A DNA stretch of 64,000 nt from Flavobacterium sp. (GTDB lineage Bacteria; Bacteroidota; Bacteroidia; Flavobacteriales; Flavobacteriaceae). Of this stretch, positions 53,979 through 63,415 are shown piece after piece. The notes beneath the pieces are model-generated. The model saw only the letters and a program-made list of their open reading frames with translations. It was not told where the DNA came from and ran no database searches. Numbering within the stretch: the first letter of the stretch is position 1; each line of letters opens with the position of its first letter. Both the position numbers and the translations under genes were made by a program. The DNA is taken from NCBI RefSeq assembly GCF_027483985.1, contig NZ_JAIXTJ010000024.1, positions 248,001-312,000 on the forward strand, written 5' to 3'.

Positions 53979-55685
53979 TTAGGCCTTAATTGCTAACTTT
54001 TCGATGTAGTAGTTGGGCGATAGTCCGGTTTGCTTTTTAAAGACACGAACAAAGGTATTGGCGTCTTTATAGCCCACTTCTTCCGCTATGGCTTGTAGGG
54101 TATAGTTCCGAAAATAAGGCGCATCATTTAGCTTTTGCAATACATATTGAATGCGCAATTCTTGGGTATATTCCGAGAAGGTTTTTTGCCTCACCTGATT
54201 GAAGTATTGCGATAAATAGGCCGTATTGGTAGTTAGTTTTTTGGCTACATAAGCCAATTTAAAGTTAGGATCTAAGAAGGCTTCTTTTAATTCTAATTTG
54301 GTTAATCCTGCCCCTATTTTTTCAATAAGTTCCTCATCCATAGTTTGTTTAGGAAGTGGTTCGGTAGTTTCATTTATTGGCGAATTCTCGTCAGGAGTTT
54401 TAGTCTCCTTCAGGTTTTGAATGATTTCTAAAAAACGCTGGTGCTTTTCTTTTTGGAGTTTATGGTAGTAATAAAATCCTAGCATTACTAGTACTAAAAC
54501 TAGAGAGATGCCTACTAACGATATTTTGAAATAATTTTTGGAAGCAAGAATTTCATTTGATTCCTCTTTAATAATGTTCAAATCATAATTGTGTAGAAAA
54601 TTCAAAGAGTTGCTTTTGATGCCCTCAATAGTTTGAATTAGCGCTAGGCTTTTTTGGGCGTATAGGTAAGCGTTCTTGGTATCTTTTTTGGTATTGTACG
54701 CTTGCGTCATGATGTTGTAAGCCATCAACAGATTTTCTTTAGAAACCTTGGTGATTTGGTAATTGCTTACATACTTTTTACTATAATACAACGCCGAATC
54801 TACTTGTTTTAAATGATGAAAACAATCGGCCATTCCCAAATCAAACAGTTGTTCGGTTCGAATGTTATCTTTGACTACAGGGTATTTTTTACGTTCTCTG
54901 TACAAAGCCAATGATTTTACGTAGTTACCTGCTAGTGCGGCACTTTTTGCTTCTCGCATGCACAATAAAGCCTTGGTATAATCAGGGTAAAAATTATCTT
55001 TCAGTAGCAATGTTGCAGCCGCCTTGAAATAGTAATTGGCCGAGTCTAACAAGACCCTTTTTTTAGATTGTAGATAATAGGCTTGATAAGCCTCACCTAT
55101 GTTGTTGTATTTATCAGCAAACAGTTTGTTGTTCATTGTCTTTTTTTCGCCCACACCAAGTTTTAAATGGTGTGTGGTCGTCAGTCCCTTTTTTAACAGC
55201 GCAATACCATTGGCATAATCACCCATAGCCACTTTGATGGAAGCATACTGTTCGTTAAAATGGTTGTTGGGTATCTTTTTTTTGTAGTGATCAAGGTACC
55301 ATAAAGCCGAGTCGTAGGCACCTAGGTTTTTGTGGACATAAAATAATTTGTTGACGCACATAGCTACCAAGTCCTGATAGCCTTTGCTGTCTTTAGGCAA
55401 GGCGCTTTTTTCGATCGTATCGAGGAGTTTGATAAGAAGTTGTTTGGCACGAAGTAACTCTGCTTTGTTGTAAAAATAATTGGCGATGTAGTAGTTGCCG
55501 TGAAAACTAAACAGGAGATTTTCGGAAGCACTAATTTCCAAAGCTTCTTTATAAGCCAATTCCGGATTGGAAATAAGGTGTTCTTGCAGGCTTCGGGTCT
55601 TTTTTATTTCAAGGTCATTAAGTTCTTGTGCATAGTTTAAAGTGCACGACAAGAGAACTATAACAGAAAAAATAAATTTAGTCAT
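53979..55685 (-). CDS. TPR-containing AraC-type regulator (membrane-anchored)
   Basis: 568 aa. Signal peptide (FIFSVIVLLSCTLNYAQ), TPR-like repeats (about 40-370, e.g. NNIGEAYQAYYLQSKKRVLL), one membrane helix (KISLVGISLVLVLVMLGFYYY, about 390-410) and a C-terminal AraC HTH (YTLQAIAEEVGYKDANTFVR). This layout is a Bacteroidota one-protein transmembrane regulator: periplasmic TPRs sense, cytoplasmic HTH binds DNA. It lies upstream of the FN3 gene and may control it. Confidence 0.9.
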   Translation of the reverse strand: MTKFIFSVIVLLSCTLNYAQELNDLEIKKTRSLQEHLISNPELAYKEALEISASENLLFSFHGNYYIANYFYNKAELLRAKQLLIKLLDTIEKSALPKDSKGYQDLVAMCVNKLFYVHKNLGAYDSALWYLDHYKKKIPNNHFNEQYASIKVAMGDYANGIALLKKGLTTTHHLKLGVGEKKTMNNKLFADKYNNIGEAYQAYYLQSKKRVLLDSANYYFKAAATLLLKDNFYPDYTKALLCMREAKSAALAGNYVKSLALYRERKKYPVVKDNIRTEQLFDLGMADCFHHLKQVDSALYYSKKYVSNYQITKVSKENLLMAYNIMTQAYNTKKDTKNAYLYAQKSLALIQTIEGIKSNSLNFLHNYDLNIIKEESNEILASKNYFKISLVGISLVLVLVMLGFYYYHKLQKEKHQRFLEIIQNLKETKTPDENSPINETTEPLPKQTMDEELIEKIGAGLTKLELKEAFLDPNFKLAYVAKKLTTNTAYLSQYFNQVRQKTFSEYTQELRIQYVLQKLNDAPYFRNYTLQAIAEEVGYKDANTFVRVFKKQTGLSPNYYIEKLAIKA

Positions 55686-55845
55686 TTTAAAAATCTAGCT
55701 GTTCCATAAAAAAGCTAAAAATAAAATAAAGTAACTTAAATCAAAGTATATTGTACTAAAGATTTTAAAAAAATCAATTTAGGCTGTATTCTAAAAAATT
55801 ACGATGGATTCGTTCTTCTTTAATTTCACCAATTCTTGTGTAAAA

Positions 55846-57225
55846 TTAGTCTACTTGGGCTTCAATTCTTTGCACTTTTCGTGGGTGTTTATCGACGTAT
55901 TGGGTTATTAGTTTCATTAAGTACGGATCACTTTTATAGCGTGTGACTTGTTCTTTCAGTTCGGTGACATCGGTTATGGTTTGATCCATTGGAATGTATC
56001 CCATTCCGAAGAAGTGTCCTTTTTCTACCCAGATGCAGCTTTTTTCCTCGTTTGTTCTTCCGTGGTCGATGATGGCATAGGTTTCTTTGCTTGCCGATAA
56101 GTAGGCTAAAGCTTGGTTTACTCTAGTGTTATGTTCTTCGGCAGTGGCAATGGTTTCTTCTAAGGTAAATTGGATGGTTTCGGTAGTGGTCTTTTGAGCA
56201 AAATTGCAAAATCGGGTATCGATTTGAAATTGTTGTACCAAGTGGCTAAGCTCTTTGATGGCATCGTATAATTTGCCATAGGTTTCCACAGGAGTTTGTC
56301 CTTGCAGCAGTTTTTTGATAGCGAGGTATTTGTAACCATTGCGAGCTTCGTATTCGAACAAGCCGTATTTGGGTTCGTATTTTTTTAAGGCACGGTTGTA
56401 CAGTGGCCATAGTTTTTTTATTTCGGTACCTTCTAGCAATAGCGCCATAAACTCGGTAGCGCAGACTTCAAATGAAATGGAGTGAATGTCTCGCAGAAAA
56501 TGCTGTCGTTGTGCATTAGTAGGATTACCAGAGAAATGAGAAGCCACTCTTTTTTTGATATTAATGGCTTTGCCCACATAAATCACTTTTTTAACTTGGT
56601 TGTAAAAATAATAGACACCCGGTTTTTCAGGAAGTTGTTCAAAATCTTCTTTGGGTAGGTTAGGAGGTAACTGCTGTTCTTTGGTGGCCCGCTTTAGCAT
56701 TTTGTCGATTTCGTTATCGTAATCCCATTCCAATAATTTAGAAAATAAGATAGCTGTTGCATCAGCATCACCACCAGCGCGGTGTTGGTTTACTAACGGA
56801 ATTTCTAAATAGCGGCATAATTTTCCGAGACTATACGACAGCAGTCCTGGACGAATTTTTCTGGCAGCGCGAACGGTACATAATTTGGTCGCTTTCCACT
56901 TAAAACCCGATGAGGCTAACTCGTGTCTGACGAAGGAGTAATCAAAATTGACATTGTGGGCTACAAATATTCGGTCGGTAAGCAAGTTCAAAATGGTTTC
57001 CGCCACTTCCTCAAAGATAGGTGCCTTTTTTACCATTTCGTTATTGATGCCTGTGAGCGCAAAAATAGGCGCAGGTATTTCCTTTTGAGGATTGATAAGT
57101 GTTTCATAGCGGTCGATGATTTGTTCGCCGTCGTGAATGATAATGGCAATCTCCGTTATGCGACTGTGGCTGGCATTGCCGCCTGTGGTTTCGATATCGA
57201 CTATGGCGTATTGTTGGTTTTTCAT
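55846..57225 (-). CDS. DEDDh exonuclease - GIY-YIG nuclease fusion
   Basis: 459 aa. Residues 1-165 are a Pol III epsilon-like exonuclease (VDIETTGG with D10/E12, HNVNFDYSFV, HRAGGDADAT). Residues ~195-280 are a GIY-YIG domain as in UvrC (KPGVYYFYNQVKKVIYVGKA, INIKKRVASHF). The C-terminal ~180 residues have no family I recognise. This architecture is widespread in Flavobacteriia as a repair nuclease. It precedes a low-complexity spacer and the DnaE-type polymerase gene. Confidence 0.92.
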   Translation of the reverse strand: MKNQQYAIVDIETTGGNASHSRITEIAIIIHDGEQIIDRYETLINPQKEIPAPIFALTGINNEMVKKAPIFEEVAETILNLLTDRIFVAHNVNFDYSFVRHELASSGFKWKATKLCTVRAARKIRPGLLSYSLGKLCRYLEIPLVNQHRAGGDADATAILFSKLLEWDYDNEIDKMLKRATKEQQLPPNLPKEDFEQLPEKPGVYYFYNQVKKVIYVGKAINIKKRVASHFSGNPTNAQRQHFLRDIHSISFEVCATEFMALLLEGTEIKKLWPLYNRALKKYEPKYGLFEYEARNGYKYLAIKKLLQGQTPVETYGKLYDAIKELSHLVQQFQIDTRFCNFAQKTTTETIQFTLEETIATAEEHNTRVNQALAYLSASKETYAIIDHGRTNEEKSCIWVEKGHFFGMGYIPMDQTITDVTELKEQVTRYKSDPYLMKLITQYVDKHPRKVQRIEAQVD

Positions 57226-57512
57226 GGGTTGTGAGTTGTCGGTTGTGAGTTGTCTGTTGTCTGTTGTGGGTTGTCTGTTGTGGGCTGTGGGTTGTCGGTT
57301 GTCTGTTGTCGGTTGTCTGTTGTCGGTTGTGGGTTGTTTTTTGTTGTTTATTGTTTGTTGTTTATTGTTTGTTGTTTGGTGTCGGTTGTCTTTTTTCTTT
57401 TTTCTTTTTTCTTTTCTCTTTTTTCTTTTCTCTTTTTTCTTTTCTCTTTTCTCTTTTTTCTATTTTCTTTTGTTTTTGTTGGTCTGCGTTTTGTGTGGTT
57501 GCTTTGCTAATT
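57226..57512. repeat. GT-rich then pyrimidine-rich low-complexity spacer
   Basis: 57236-57380 is built of TTGTCGG/TTGTCTG/TTGTGGG-type heptad variants; 57381-57474 is an almost pure C/T tract (TTTTCTTTTCTCT-like). Long strand-asymmetric DNA able to form triplex or slipped structures. Open frames through it are composition artefacts. Confidence 0.85.
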
Positions 57513-60500
57513 TTATAAGCTTGGTCCCATTTTATGTCTGGGTAAGTTTATTTCGTGTTCTTGTGGGTATGGCGCTCTTTCGGTTGTACTGATATCGCCA
57601 CGAAGTTGTTCGGTTGCTTTAAACTGCAAGGCTTTTGAATTGGCGTATCTTGGATCGGGTTTGAAGGGCATTTTAGCCATTTTGGAAATGGTTATCGTTG
57701 GAAAATGGTAATCTACTTCGACCGTTCCTAAAAGCAGGTAACATCCGCCACCTTTGAACGAGTAGTTGATGAGACTTTTAGGAAAATGCGCGGTATCAAA
57801 ATAATCGCCGTTGGCATCAATCCAAGTACCAAAAAACATCATCCCCATTTTTGTAGGCACTTGTTTGATAGAGACTAAGTAAGCAATTAGTTTGACCTCT
57901 TTTTTAATGTAATTAATCAGATTACTTGCCACAACATTACTTTTGTATTTTGTTTCTAGTAAATCAAAAGGCGAACAAGAAACAGGAAAGCTCAACAATT
58001 CAATTTCATCAAAAGCATCTTCTAGCATAGAACGTTCCATAACTGGAAATTTGAATTCCTTAGTAGGCGCATCTAGGAGCAAAGGACTGTTTGCCTCACT
58101 CTTGTGATTTGTCAAGAGCATTCGGGCTTCGATAATCAATTGACTTTTGGTTTTGCCAGTACATCTAAAGGCACCAATAAAAATCAGCGTTTGAATACTT
58201 TCTAAACCCGAAGGCACTCGGTCAATAAAATTTTCAATAGACTTAAAAGTTCCTTTTTTTTCACGTTCTGTAACAATACTCAAAATATAGTCACTGTTTA
58301 GATTTTTTAGTAAACCAAAACCCAGATACACGTCAGTGCCATAAACGGTGGTTTGGTTATGACTATGGTTTATGCAAGGATTGTGAATGGTTGCGCCACT
58401 CATTTTGGCTTCGTGTATGTAAATCTCTGGTCTGTAAAATCCGCCACCATTATTTATTGCTGCTACCATGAACTCGATACCGTAATACGTTTTTAGATAT
58501 AAGCTTTGGTAGCTTTCTACCGCATAACTTGCCGAATGCGCTTTACAAAACGAATATCCAGCAAAGCTTTCTATTTGTCGGTAGACTTCTTCGCTCAATT
58601 TTAAAGGATGTCCCTTTTGTTGGCATGCAATGAAAAACTGTTCTTTCACGCTTTGAAGTTCTTTCAAAGAACGTCCTTTTCCGCTGATGGCTCGTCGCAA
58701 TATATCACCATAAGAAGCTTCTAAACCGGCATAGTGCAAGGCAATTTTGATGACATCTTCTTGGTACACCATTACCCCATAGGTTTCACCAAGCTGTTCT
58801 TTAAACACTTCGTGAAAATACTCAAATTTGTCGGGATGGTTGTGTCTAAAAATGTATTCGCGCATCATGCCGCTTTGAGCCACACCCGGACGAATGATGC
58901 TCGAAGCGGCTACTAAGGTTTTGTAATTATCACATTTTAACCGTCGCAACAAACCCCGCATGGCAGGACTTTCGATGTAAAAGCAACCTAAGGTTTTGCC
59001 GATGCTTAATAGTTCGTTGCATTTGGCTTCGTTTTTTGATAAGGCTATATCGGTTATATCGACTTTAATGCCTCTGTTTTTCTCAATAATTTTTACGGCT
59101 TCATCAATGGTACCCAAGCCACGTTGGCTTAAAATATCGAATTTTTCAAAGCCAATATCTTCCGCTACGTGCATGTCAAATTGCACAATTGGAAAACCTT
59201 TTGGAGGCATTTCAAGTGCGGTGAAATTGGTAATTGGTTCTTCAGAAATGATGATGCCACACGAGTGCATGCTGCGTTGGTTAGGGTATTTCTCTAACAT
59301 CATTCCATATTCTTCGACATATTTTACCACAGAATTGCTTTCTCTTTGTCGTCCTTTAGCTTTTGATAAGCCATCCAATTCGTCTTTTGACAAACCAAAA
59401 ACTTTACCCACTTCTCTAAAGATGGATCGGTATTTGAATTCCACATTTGTACCACAAAACGCTACGTGATTCGGATCAAATCTTTTGAAGATATAGTCTA
59501 AGATAAAATCACGTTCGCGCCAAGACCAATCAATATCAAAATCGGGTGGCGATTTTCTGTTTTCGTTTAGAAAACGTTCAAAGTATAAATCTAGTTCGAT
59601 AGGGCAGATGTCTGTAATGCCAAGGCAATAGCTCACTATACTGTTGGCACCGCTACCGCGACCAACATGCATGAAACCTTGACTCTTGCTGTATTGAATA
59701 ATGTCCCAAGTAATGAGGAAATAGCCACTAAAGTTTAAATCGTTGATTACTTTTAATTCTTTTACCACTCTCTTTTGCGCTTCCGTATTATTAGGTCCGT
59801 AGCGTTTGATTAAACCACTTTTTGCTAAATTTTCTAATAACAACCGGTCGCCTTCTTTGCTTTTGGTATAGTATTTTTTGTTTCGAGGCGTGTTGAATTC
59901 AAATTCAAAATGGCACTGATTCATCACCACTTCTGTATTTTTTATGATTTCAGGATATTCCGCATACTGTTGTAGTACCTCCTCGTTACTGGTCATCACT
60001 TCGGACGTTTTGCAGATGTCTTCTGCTGTTAGTTTTGATAACAAAGTATTGTTTTCAATGGCTCGAAGAATGCGGTGCAGATTGAATTCCTTTTTGGTTC
60101 TGAAGGTTACGGGTTGGAGTACGACCGATTTTTGAATCAGAGGCTTCCATTCCGGTTTGAATAATTTAATCACCTCTTCTGGACGGATGCCTGTGTATTC
60201 GAAATTTCGTAACTCATCCGGCATGTTAGTTGTTGGGTAAATCACCAATACGTTTTCGAATAGTGGCGCTACCGTTGGCAAAGGTGTTTTAGAAAGGTTA
60301 TGATTTGTTAGTAAGCGGCACATTTCGCCAATACCTTTTTGGTTTTTGGCCAAGCCGATAAACAGTAGTTGGTTGGCTTCTCTGAATTCCACTCCAACTA
60401 TTGGTTTGATGTTGGCTTCTTTACAGAGTTTGGTAAAATCATATATTCCAGTAATGGTATTGATATCTGTTAGCGCCAATGCTTTTACATCAGCCGCTTT

Positions 60501-60575
60501 AGCTTGTTCTACAAGGTCGTTTAACGGAATTGTTCCGTAACGTAAGCTGTGATAAGAATGACAATTGAGGTACAT
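57513..60575 (-). CDS. DnaE-type DNA polymerase III alpha subunit (DnaE2/ImuC-like)
   Basis: 1020 aa, short for a replicative DnaE (~1160-1500). N-terminal PHP domain starts LNCHSYHSLRYGTIPLNDL; TDINTITGIYDF replaces the usual TDHG, so the PHP metal site is degenerate. Palm motif PPDFDIDWSWRERD holds the catalytic aspartates. Downstream of a Y-family polymerase and an S24 repressor, it fits the error-prone DnaE2 role in damage-induced mutagenesis rather than replication. Confidence 0.88.
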   Translation of the reverse strand: MYLNCHSYHSLRYGTIPLNDLVEQAKAADVKALALTDINTITGIYDFTKLCKEANIKPIVGVEFREANQLLFIGLAKNQKGIGEMCRLLTNHNLSKTPLPTVAPLFENVLVIYPTTNMPDELRNFEYTGIRPEEVIKLFKPEWKPLIQKSVVLQPVTFRTKKEFNLHRILRAIENNTLLSKLTAEDICKTSEVMTSNEEVLQQYAEYPEIIKNTEVVMNQCHFEFEFNTPRNKKYYTKSKEGDRLLLENLAKSGLIKRYGPNNTEAQKRVVKELKVINDLNFSGYFLITWDIIQYSKSQGFMHVGRGSGANSIVSYCLGITDICPIELDLYFERFLNENRKSPPDFDIDWSWRERDFILDYIFKRFDPNHVAFCGTNVEFKYRSIFREVGKVFGLSKDELDGLSKAKGRQRESNSVVKYVEEYGMMLEKYPNQRSMHSCGIIISEEPITNFTALEMPPKGFPIVQFDMHVAEDIGFEKFDILSQRGLGTIDEAVKIIEKNRGIKVDITDIALSKNEAKCNELLSIGKTLGCFYIESPAMRGLLRRLKCDNYKTLVAASSIIRPGVAQSGMMREYIFRHNHPDKFEYFHEVFKEQLGETYGVMVYQEDVIKIALHYAGLEASYGDILRRAISGKGRSLKELQSVKEQFFIACQQKGHPLKLSEEVYRQIESFAGYSFCKAHSASYAVESYQSLYLKTYYGIEFMVAAINNGGGFYRPEIYIHEAKMSGATIHNPCINHSHNQTTVYGTDVYLGFGLLKNLNSDYILSIVTEREKKGTFKSIENFIDRVPSGLESIQTLIFIGAFRCTGKTKSQLIIEARMLLTNHKSEANSPLLLDAPTKEFKFPVMERSMLEDAFDEIELLSFPVSCSPFDLLETKYKSNVVASNLINYIKKEVKLIAYLVSIKQVPTKMGMMFFGTWIDANGDYFDTAHFPKSLINYSFKGGGCYLLLGTVEVDYHFPTITISKMAKMPFKPDPRYANSKALQFKATEQLRGDISTTERAPYPQEHEINLPRHKMGPSL

Positions 60576-60636
60576 GGATTTTGGATTGAGGATTTTGGAT
60601 TGAGGATTGAGGATTTGGGATTTGGGATTTGGGATT
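60576..60636. repeat. Short heptad repeat between polymerase genes
   Basis: GGATTTT, GGATTGA and GGATTTG units repeat nine or so times between the dinB stop and the dnaE start. The two genes are otherwise in one unit, so this is a structured spacer. Confidence 0.8.
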
Positions 60637-60639
60637 TTT

Positions 60640-61797
60640 TTATTTTTTCTGTTTGATTATTGTGCCTGAACCTCTTGAAACGGCTTCGAAACCGAACCTG
60701 TTTTTGATTTTATCGATGGCTTGGTATAGCGATAGCATTTCGGCTGTATCTTCAAACATGTTGATTTGATACGTGCCGCGAACTAATCCTGTGAAGCGTA
60801 TTCCGACTAGTCGTAGGCGCATTCTTCGGGTGTAGACTTTCTCAAATAATTCGATAGCTGTTTTCGTTAGAACATGATCGAACGAGGTGTAAGGAATTTT
60901 AACTTGTTTGGTTTCGGTATCAAAATTATTGTATCGAATTTTGACCACAACTGTAGAAGTCAGAAAGCCTTCTGAACGCAATTGATAGGATAGTTTTTCT
61001 ACCATTCCGGTGATTAATGATCTGATAGTAGAAATATCAATAGTATCCGTTTCAAACGTATGCTCTGTTGAAATGGACTTTCTTTCGGTGTAAGGTTCTA
61101 CAGGATTGTTGTCAATTCCGTTTGCTTTTTTCCAGATTTCTACTCCGTTTTTTCCAATCATTTGTTGCAATACTTCAACCGGCATTTCAGATAATGTTTG
61201 GATGTTTCTAATTCCGATTCGAGAAAGCAATTGAAAAGTCACATCGCCCAACATCGGTATTTTTTGAATAGGTAATGGGTTTAAAAAGGGTTTAACGTTG
61301 GTTTCTGTGATTTCTAATTTGCCTAGAGGTTTCGCTTCGCCAGTACCAATTTTAGAAACCGTTTTGTTTACCGAAAGCGCAAAACTTATGGGTAAACCAC
61401 TTTCTTTAAAAATTTTACTTGCCACTTCGGTAGACCATTTGTAGCAGCCAAAAAACTTATCCATTCCGGTTAGGTCTAAGTAAAATTCATCAATACTTGC
61501 TTTTTCAACTACAGGCGCCACTTCTTTTAAAATAGCCGTTACTTCGTGAGATTTATTAGAATAGTATTCCATATCGCCTTTGATAACAGAAGCTTGTGGG
61601 CAAAGACGTAAAGCATATTTCATGGGCATTGCAGAACGCACTCCAAATTTTCTAGCTTCGTAGGAACAAGAGGCTACCACACCACGATCGGAGCTTCCGC
61701 CAATGATTAATGGTAATCCTATAAGTTTAGGATTCATTAATCTTTCGCAGGAGACAAAAAAGGTGTCTAAGTCCATGTGTACGATTGCGCGTGACAT
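60640..61797 (-). CDS. dinB: Y-family DNA polymerase (DinB/ImuB-like)
   Basis: 385 aa from the ATG at 61797 (MSRAIVHMDLDTFFVSCE); an in-frame ATG at 61836 would add 13 residues. Catalytic residues: D9 and D11 (HMDLDTFF), and SIDEFYLDLTG in the palm. The little finger domain is present; no C-terminal beta-clamp motif was located with certainty. Error-prone bypass polymerase, first gene of the inducible mutagenesis operon. Confidence 0.92.
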   Translation of the reverse strand: MSRAIVHMDLDTFFVSCERLMNPKLIGLPLIIGGSSDRGVVASCSYEARKFGVRSAMPMKYALRLCPQASVIKGDMEYYSNKSHEVTAILKEVAPVVEKASIDEFYLDLTGMDKFFGCYKWSTEVASKIFKESGLPISFALSVNKTVSKIGTGEAKPLGKLEITETNVKPFLNPLPIQKIPMLGDVTFQLLSRIGIRNIQTLSEMPVEVLQQMIGKNGVEIWKKANGIDNNPVEPYTERKSISTEHTFETDTIDISTIRSLITGMVEKLSYQLRSEGFLTSTVVVKIRYNNFDTETKQVKIPYTSFDHVLTKTAIELFEKVYTRRMRLRLVGIRFTGLVRGTYQINMFEDTAEMLSLYQAIDKIKNRFGFEAVSRGSGTIIKQKK

Positions 61798-61853
61798 ACT
61801 TTTATACTTTTTAAAACTGAAATTATTTTTTGACAAAATTAGAATGATATTAC

Positions 61854-61861
61854 CAAATTTA
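61854..61861 (-). promoter_or_regulatory. -7 box of the dinB-dnaE operon
   Basis: Minus strand TAAATTTG, an exact TAnnTTTG, 57 nt before the dinB ATG. The palindrome at 61873-61889 covers the region around -25 to -40 of this promoter. Confidence 0.6.
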
Positions 61862-61863
61862 AT

Positions 61864-61871
61864 TATATTTG
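61864..61871 (+). promoter_or_regulatory. -7 box of the S24 repressor gene
   Basis: Plus strand TATATTTG, an exact TAnnTTTG, 25 nt before the ATG at 61897; predicted start about 61877, inside the operator. Confidence 0.65.
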
Positions 61872-61872
61872 T

Positions 61873-61889
61873 TGTGAATTAAATTCACA
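61873..61889. promoter_or_regulatory. Palindromic operator between divergent SOS-like promoters
   Basis: TGTGAATT-A-AATTCACA, 8-bp perfect arms around one base. It overlaps the start point of the repressor promoter and the upstream half of the dinB promoter, so one bound repressor could shut both. It is the expected target of the S24 protein next door. Confidence 0.65.
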
Positions 61890-61896
61890 TTAACAT

Positions 61897-62676
61897 ATGT
61901 CTATATTTTCAGATAACCTTAGGTACTTGCGTGTCAAACACAACATGACACAGCAAAAAATTGCAGATGAATTGCGCATTCCTCGTGAGCGTTATGCTAA
62001 GTATGAAGCTTTTACAGATCCACCTTTGGAATGCCTTCAAAAGATTTCTCGTTATTATCACGTTAGTATTGATTTGTTGTTGTCTTTTGACATACGACGT
62101 GTTCCTTATGAAAATCTAATTCAGTTGGAAGAAAACAGAATTCTTCTTCCGATTACCGTTGATAATGATGGTGAAAACAAAATTGAGATTGTTGGAACCA
62201 AAGCTCAGGCCGGTTACCTTAGAGGTTATGGTGATCCAGAATTTATTGAAAGTCTTCAACGTATTTCGCTACCGTTTCTTTCTCACGGAAAGTATAGAGC
62301 GTTTCCTATTACCGGAGATTCGATGCCGCCACACAAAGAAGGTTCTTTTGTGGTAGGAGAATATGTAGAACGCATTTCGGATATTGTAGACGGCAAGACT
62401 TATATCTTAATTACAAAGAATAACGGAATGTCGTATAAAAGGTTGTATAAACAAGATGCCACTTGTTGTATTGCTCATTCTGATAATATCATTTATGAAC
62501 CTTTTGAAGTATTGTATAGTGATGTTATAGAAATTTGGCGTTATGCTTGTAGTATTGCCACACAGGAATTTGAAAAAGATGATTTGGGAGTACAGAATGT
62601 AAGAGACGTACTGCAGGGCATCAGACAAGATTTTTCGGCTTTGCGAACAGAGTTTAAGCTAAGAAAAAAAGACTAG
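61897..62676 (+). CDS. XRE-S24 repressor with LexA-like self-cleavage domain
   Basis: 259 aa. XRE-type HTH at 5-62 (MTQQKIADELRIPRERYAKY), then an S24 peptidase domain with the Ala-Gly cleavage bond at A105-G106 (KAQAGYLRGYG), nucleophile S142 (GDSMPPHKEG) and the general-base lysine probably K181 (SYKRLY). Domain order and site match LexA/cI-type repressors inactivated when RecA filaments form. Bacteroidota often use such XRE-S24 proteins where others have LexA. It probably represses the dinB-dnaE operon and itself. Confidence 0.9.
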   Translation: MSIFSDNLRYLRVKHNMTQQKIADELRIPRERYAKYEAFTDPPLECLQKISRYYHVSIDLLLSFDIRRVPYENLIQLEENRILLPITVDNDGENKIEIVGTKAQAGYLRGYGDPEFIESLQRISLPFLSHGKYRAFPITGDSMPPHKEGSFVVGEYVERISDIVDGKTYILITKNNGMSYKRLYKQDATCCIAHSDNIIYEPFEVLYSDVIEIWRYACSIATQEFEKDDLGVQNVRDVLQGIRQDFSALRTEFKLRKKD

Positions 62677-62677
62677 T

Positions 62678-63322
62678 TTAAGCGCCACTTGCAGGAAAAC
62701 CTATAATAGAAGGTTTGTAGTTGGGGTAAGCAAAATCTAAAGGATGGTTTTTAGCATCTAACCAGTTTTGTCCTTCGGTGTGTTTGATAAGTATAGGCAT
62801 TCTTTGGTCGCCTTCGGCTTCTTTTCGGTTGTGAATGTATTTCATTTGTTGGTCGGCTTCGGTGGTAACAATGCTATAGGTGTTCCAATTGTTACCTTGG
62901 TTATCGATCCACGAATTGTAGATTCCTGCCAGGCAAAACAATTCAAAATCTTGTGAATTGATTTGGTATTTAGTTTTTGATTTTCCGGCAGCATCGTTCC
63001 AATGCCAATCATAATAAGCACTTGCTATAATCAGACAACGGTTGTTTATAGATGGAGAAAAAGACACTTTATCAGAAAGTGTTTCCACTCTAGCATTGAG
63101 TGTACTTTTTCTAAAATCTTTATCTCTGTTATTAGGTAGTAAGCCCCAAGTGAAATTGGTCGTTATGATTTCGGGTTTGGTATCGAGAATAACAGGAATA
63201 TTTGGATAGCTGAATCCGTTTATAAAATTGGATACCAACACCTTTTCTGGATTGTCTACCTCTCGTTTGAAGAACTTAGTAAGTTCGCTTGCTATTTTCT
63301 TTTGTTGTGTGTAGTAGCACAT
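62678..63322 (-). CDS. SRAP (HMCES/YedK-family) abasic-site shielding protein
   Basis: 214 aa. The obligatory catalytic Cys2 follows the start Met (MCYYTQQKK); other conserved blocks are NARVETLSDKVSF, RCLIIASAYYDWHW, FCLAGIYNSW and VTTEADQQMKYIHNR with the active histidine. The protein crosslinks to abasic sites in single-stranded DNA and is usually linked to the SOS response. Convergent and almost touching the repressor gene (stops 2 nt apart). Confidence 0.95.
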   Translation of the reverse strand: MCYYTQQKKIASELTKFFKREVDNPEKVLVSNFINGFSYPNIPVILDTKPEIITTNFTWGLLPNNRDKDFRKSTLNARVETLSDKVSFSPSINNRCLIIASAYYDWHWNDAAGKSKTKYQINSQDFELFCLAGIYNSWIDNQGNNWNTYSIVTTEADQQMKYIHNRKEAEGDQRMPILIKHTEGQNWLDAKNHPLDFAYPNYKPSIIGFPASGA

Positions 63323-63415
63323 AAAAACTATTTTATTGTAAAGTTACTCAAATATTTTATTGTTTTATACTGATTTTTAGACAAAAGTAGTGTTAGTTTC
63401 TTTTGTGGAGAAACA

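Noticed and set aside
57137..57592. Open frames rich in Val, Cys, Leu and Phe in the pyrimidine tract
   Set aside because: Composition artefact of GT- and CT-only DNA, overlapping the start of the exonuclease gene on the other strand.
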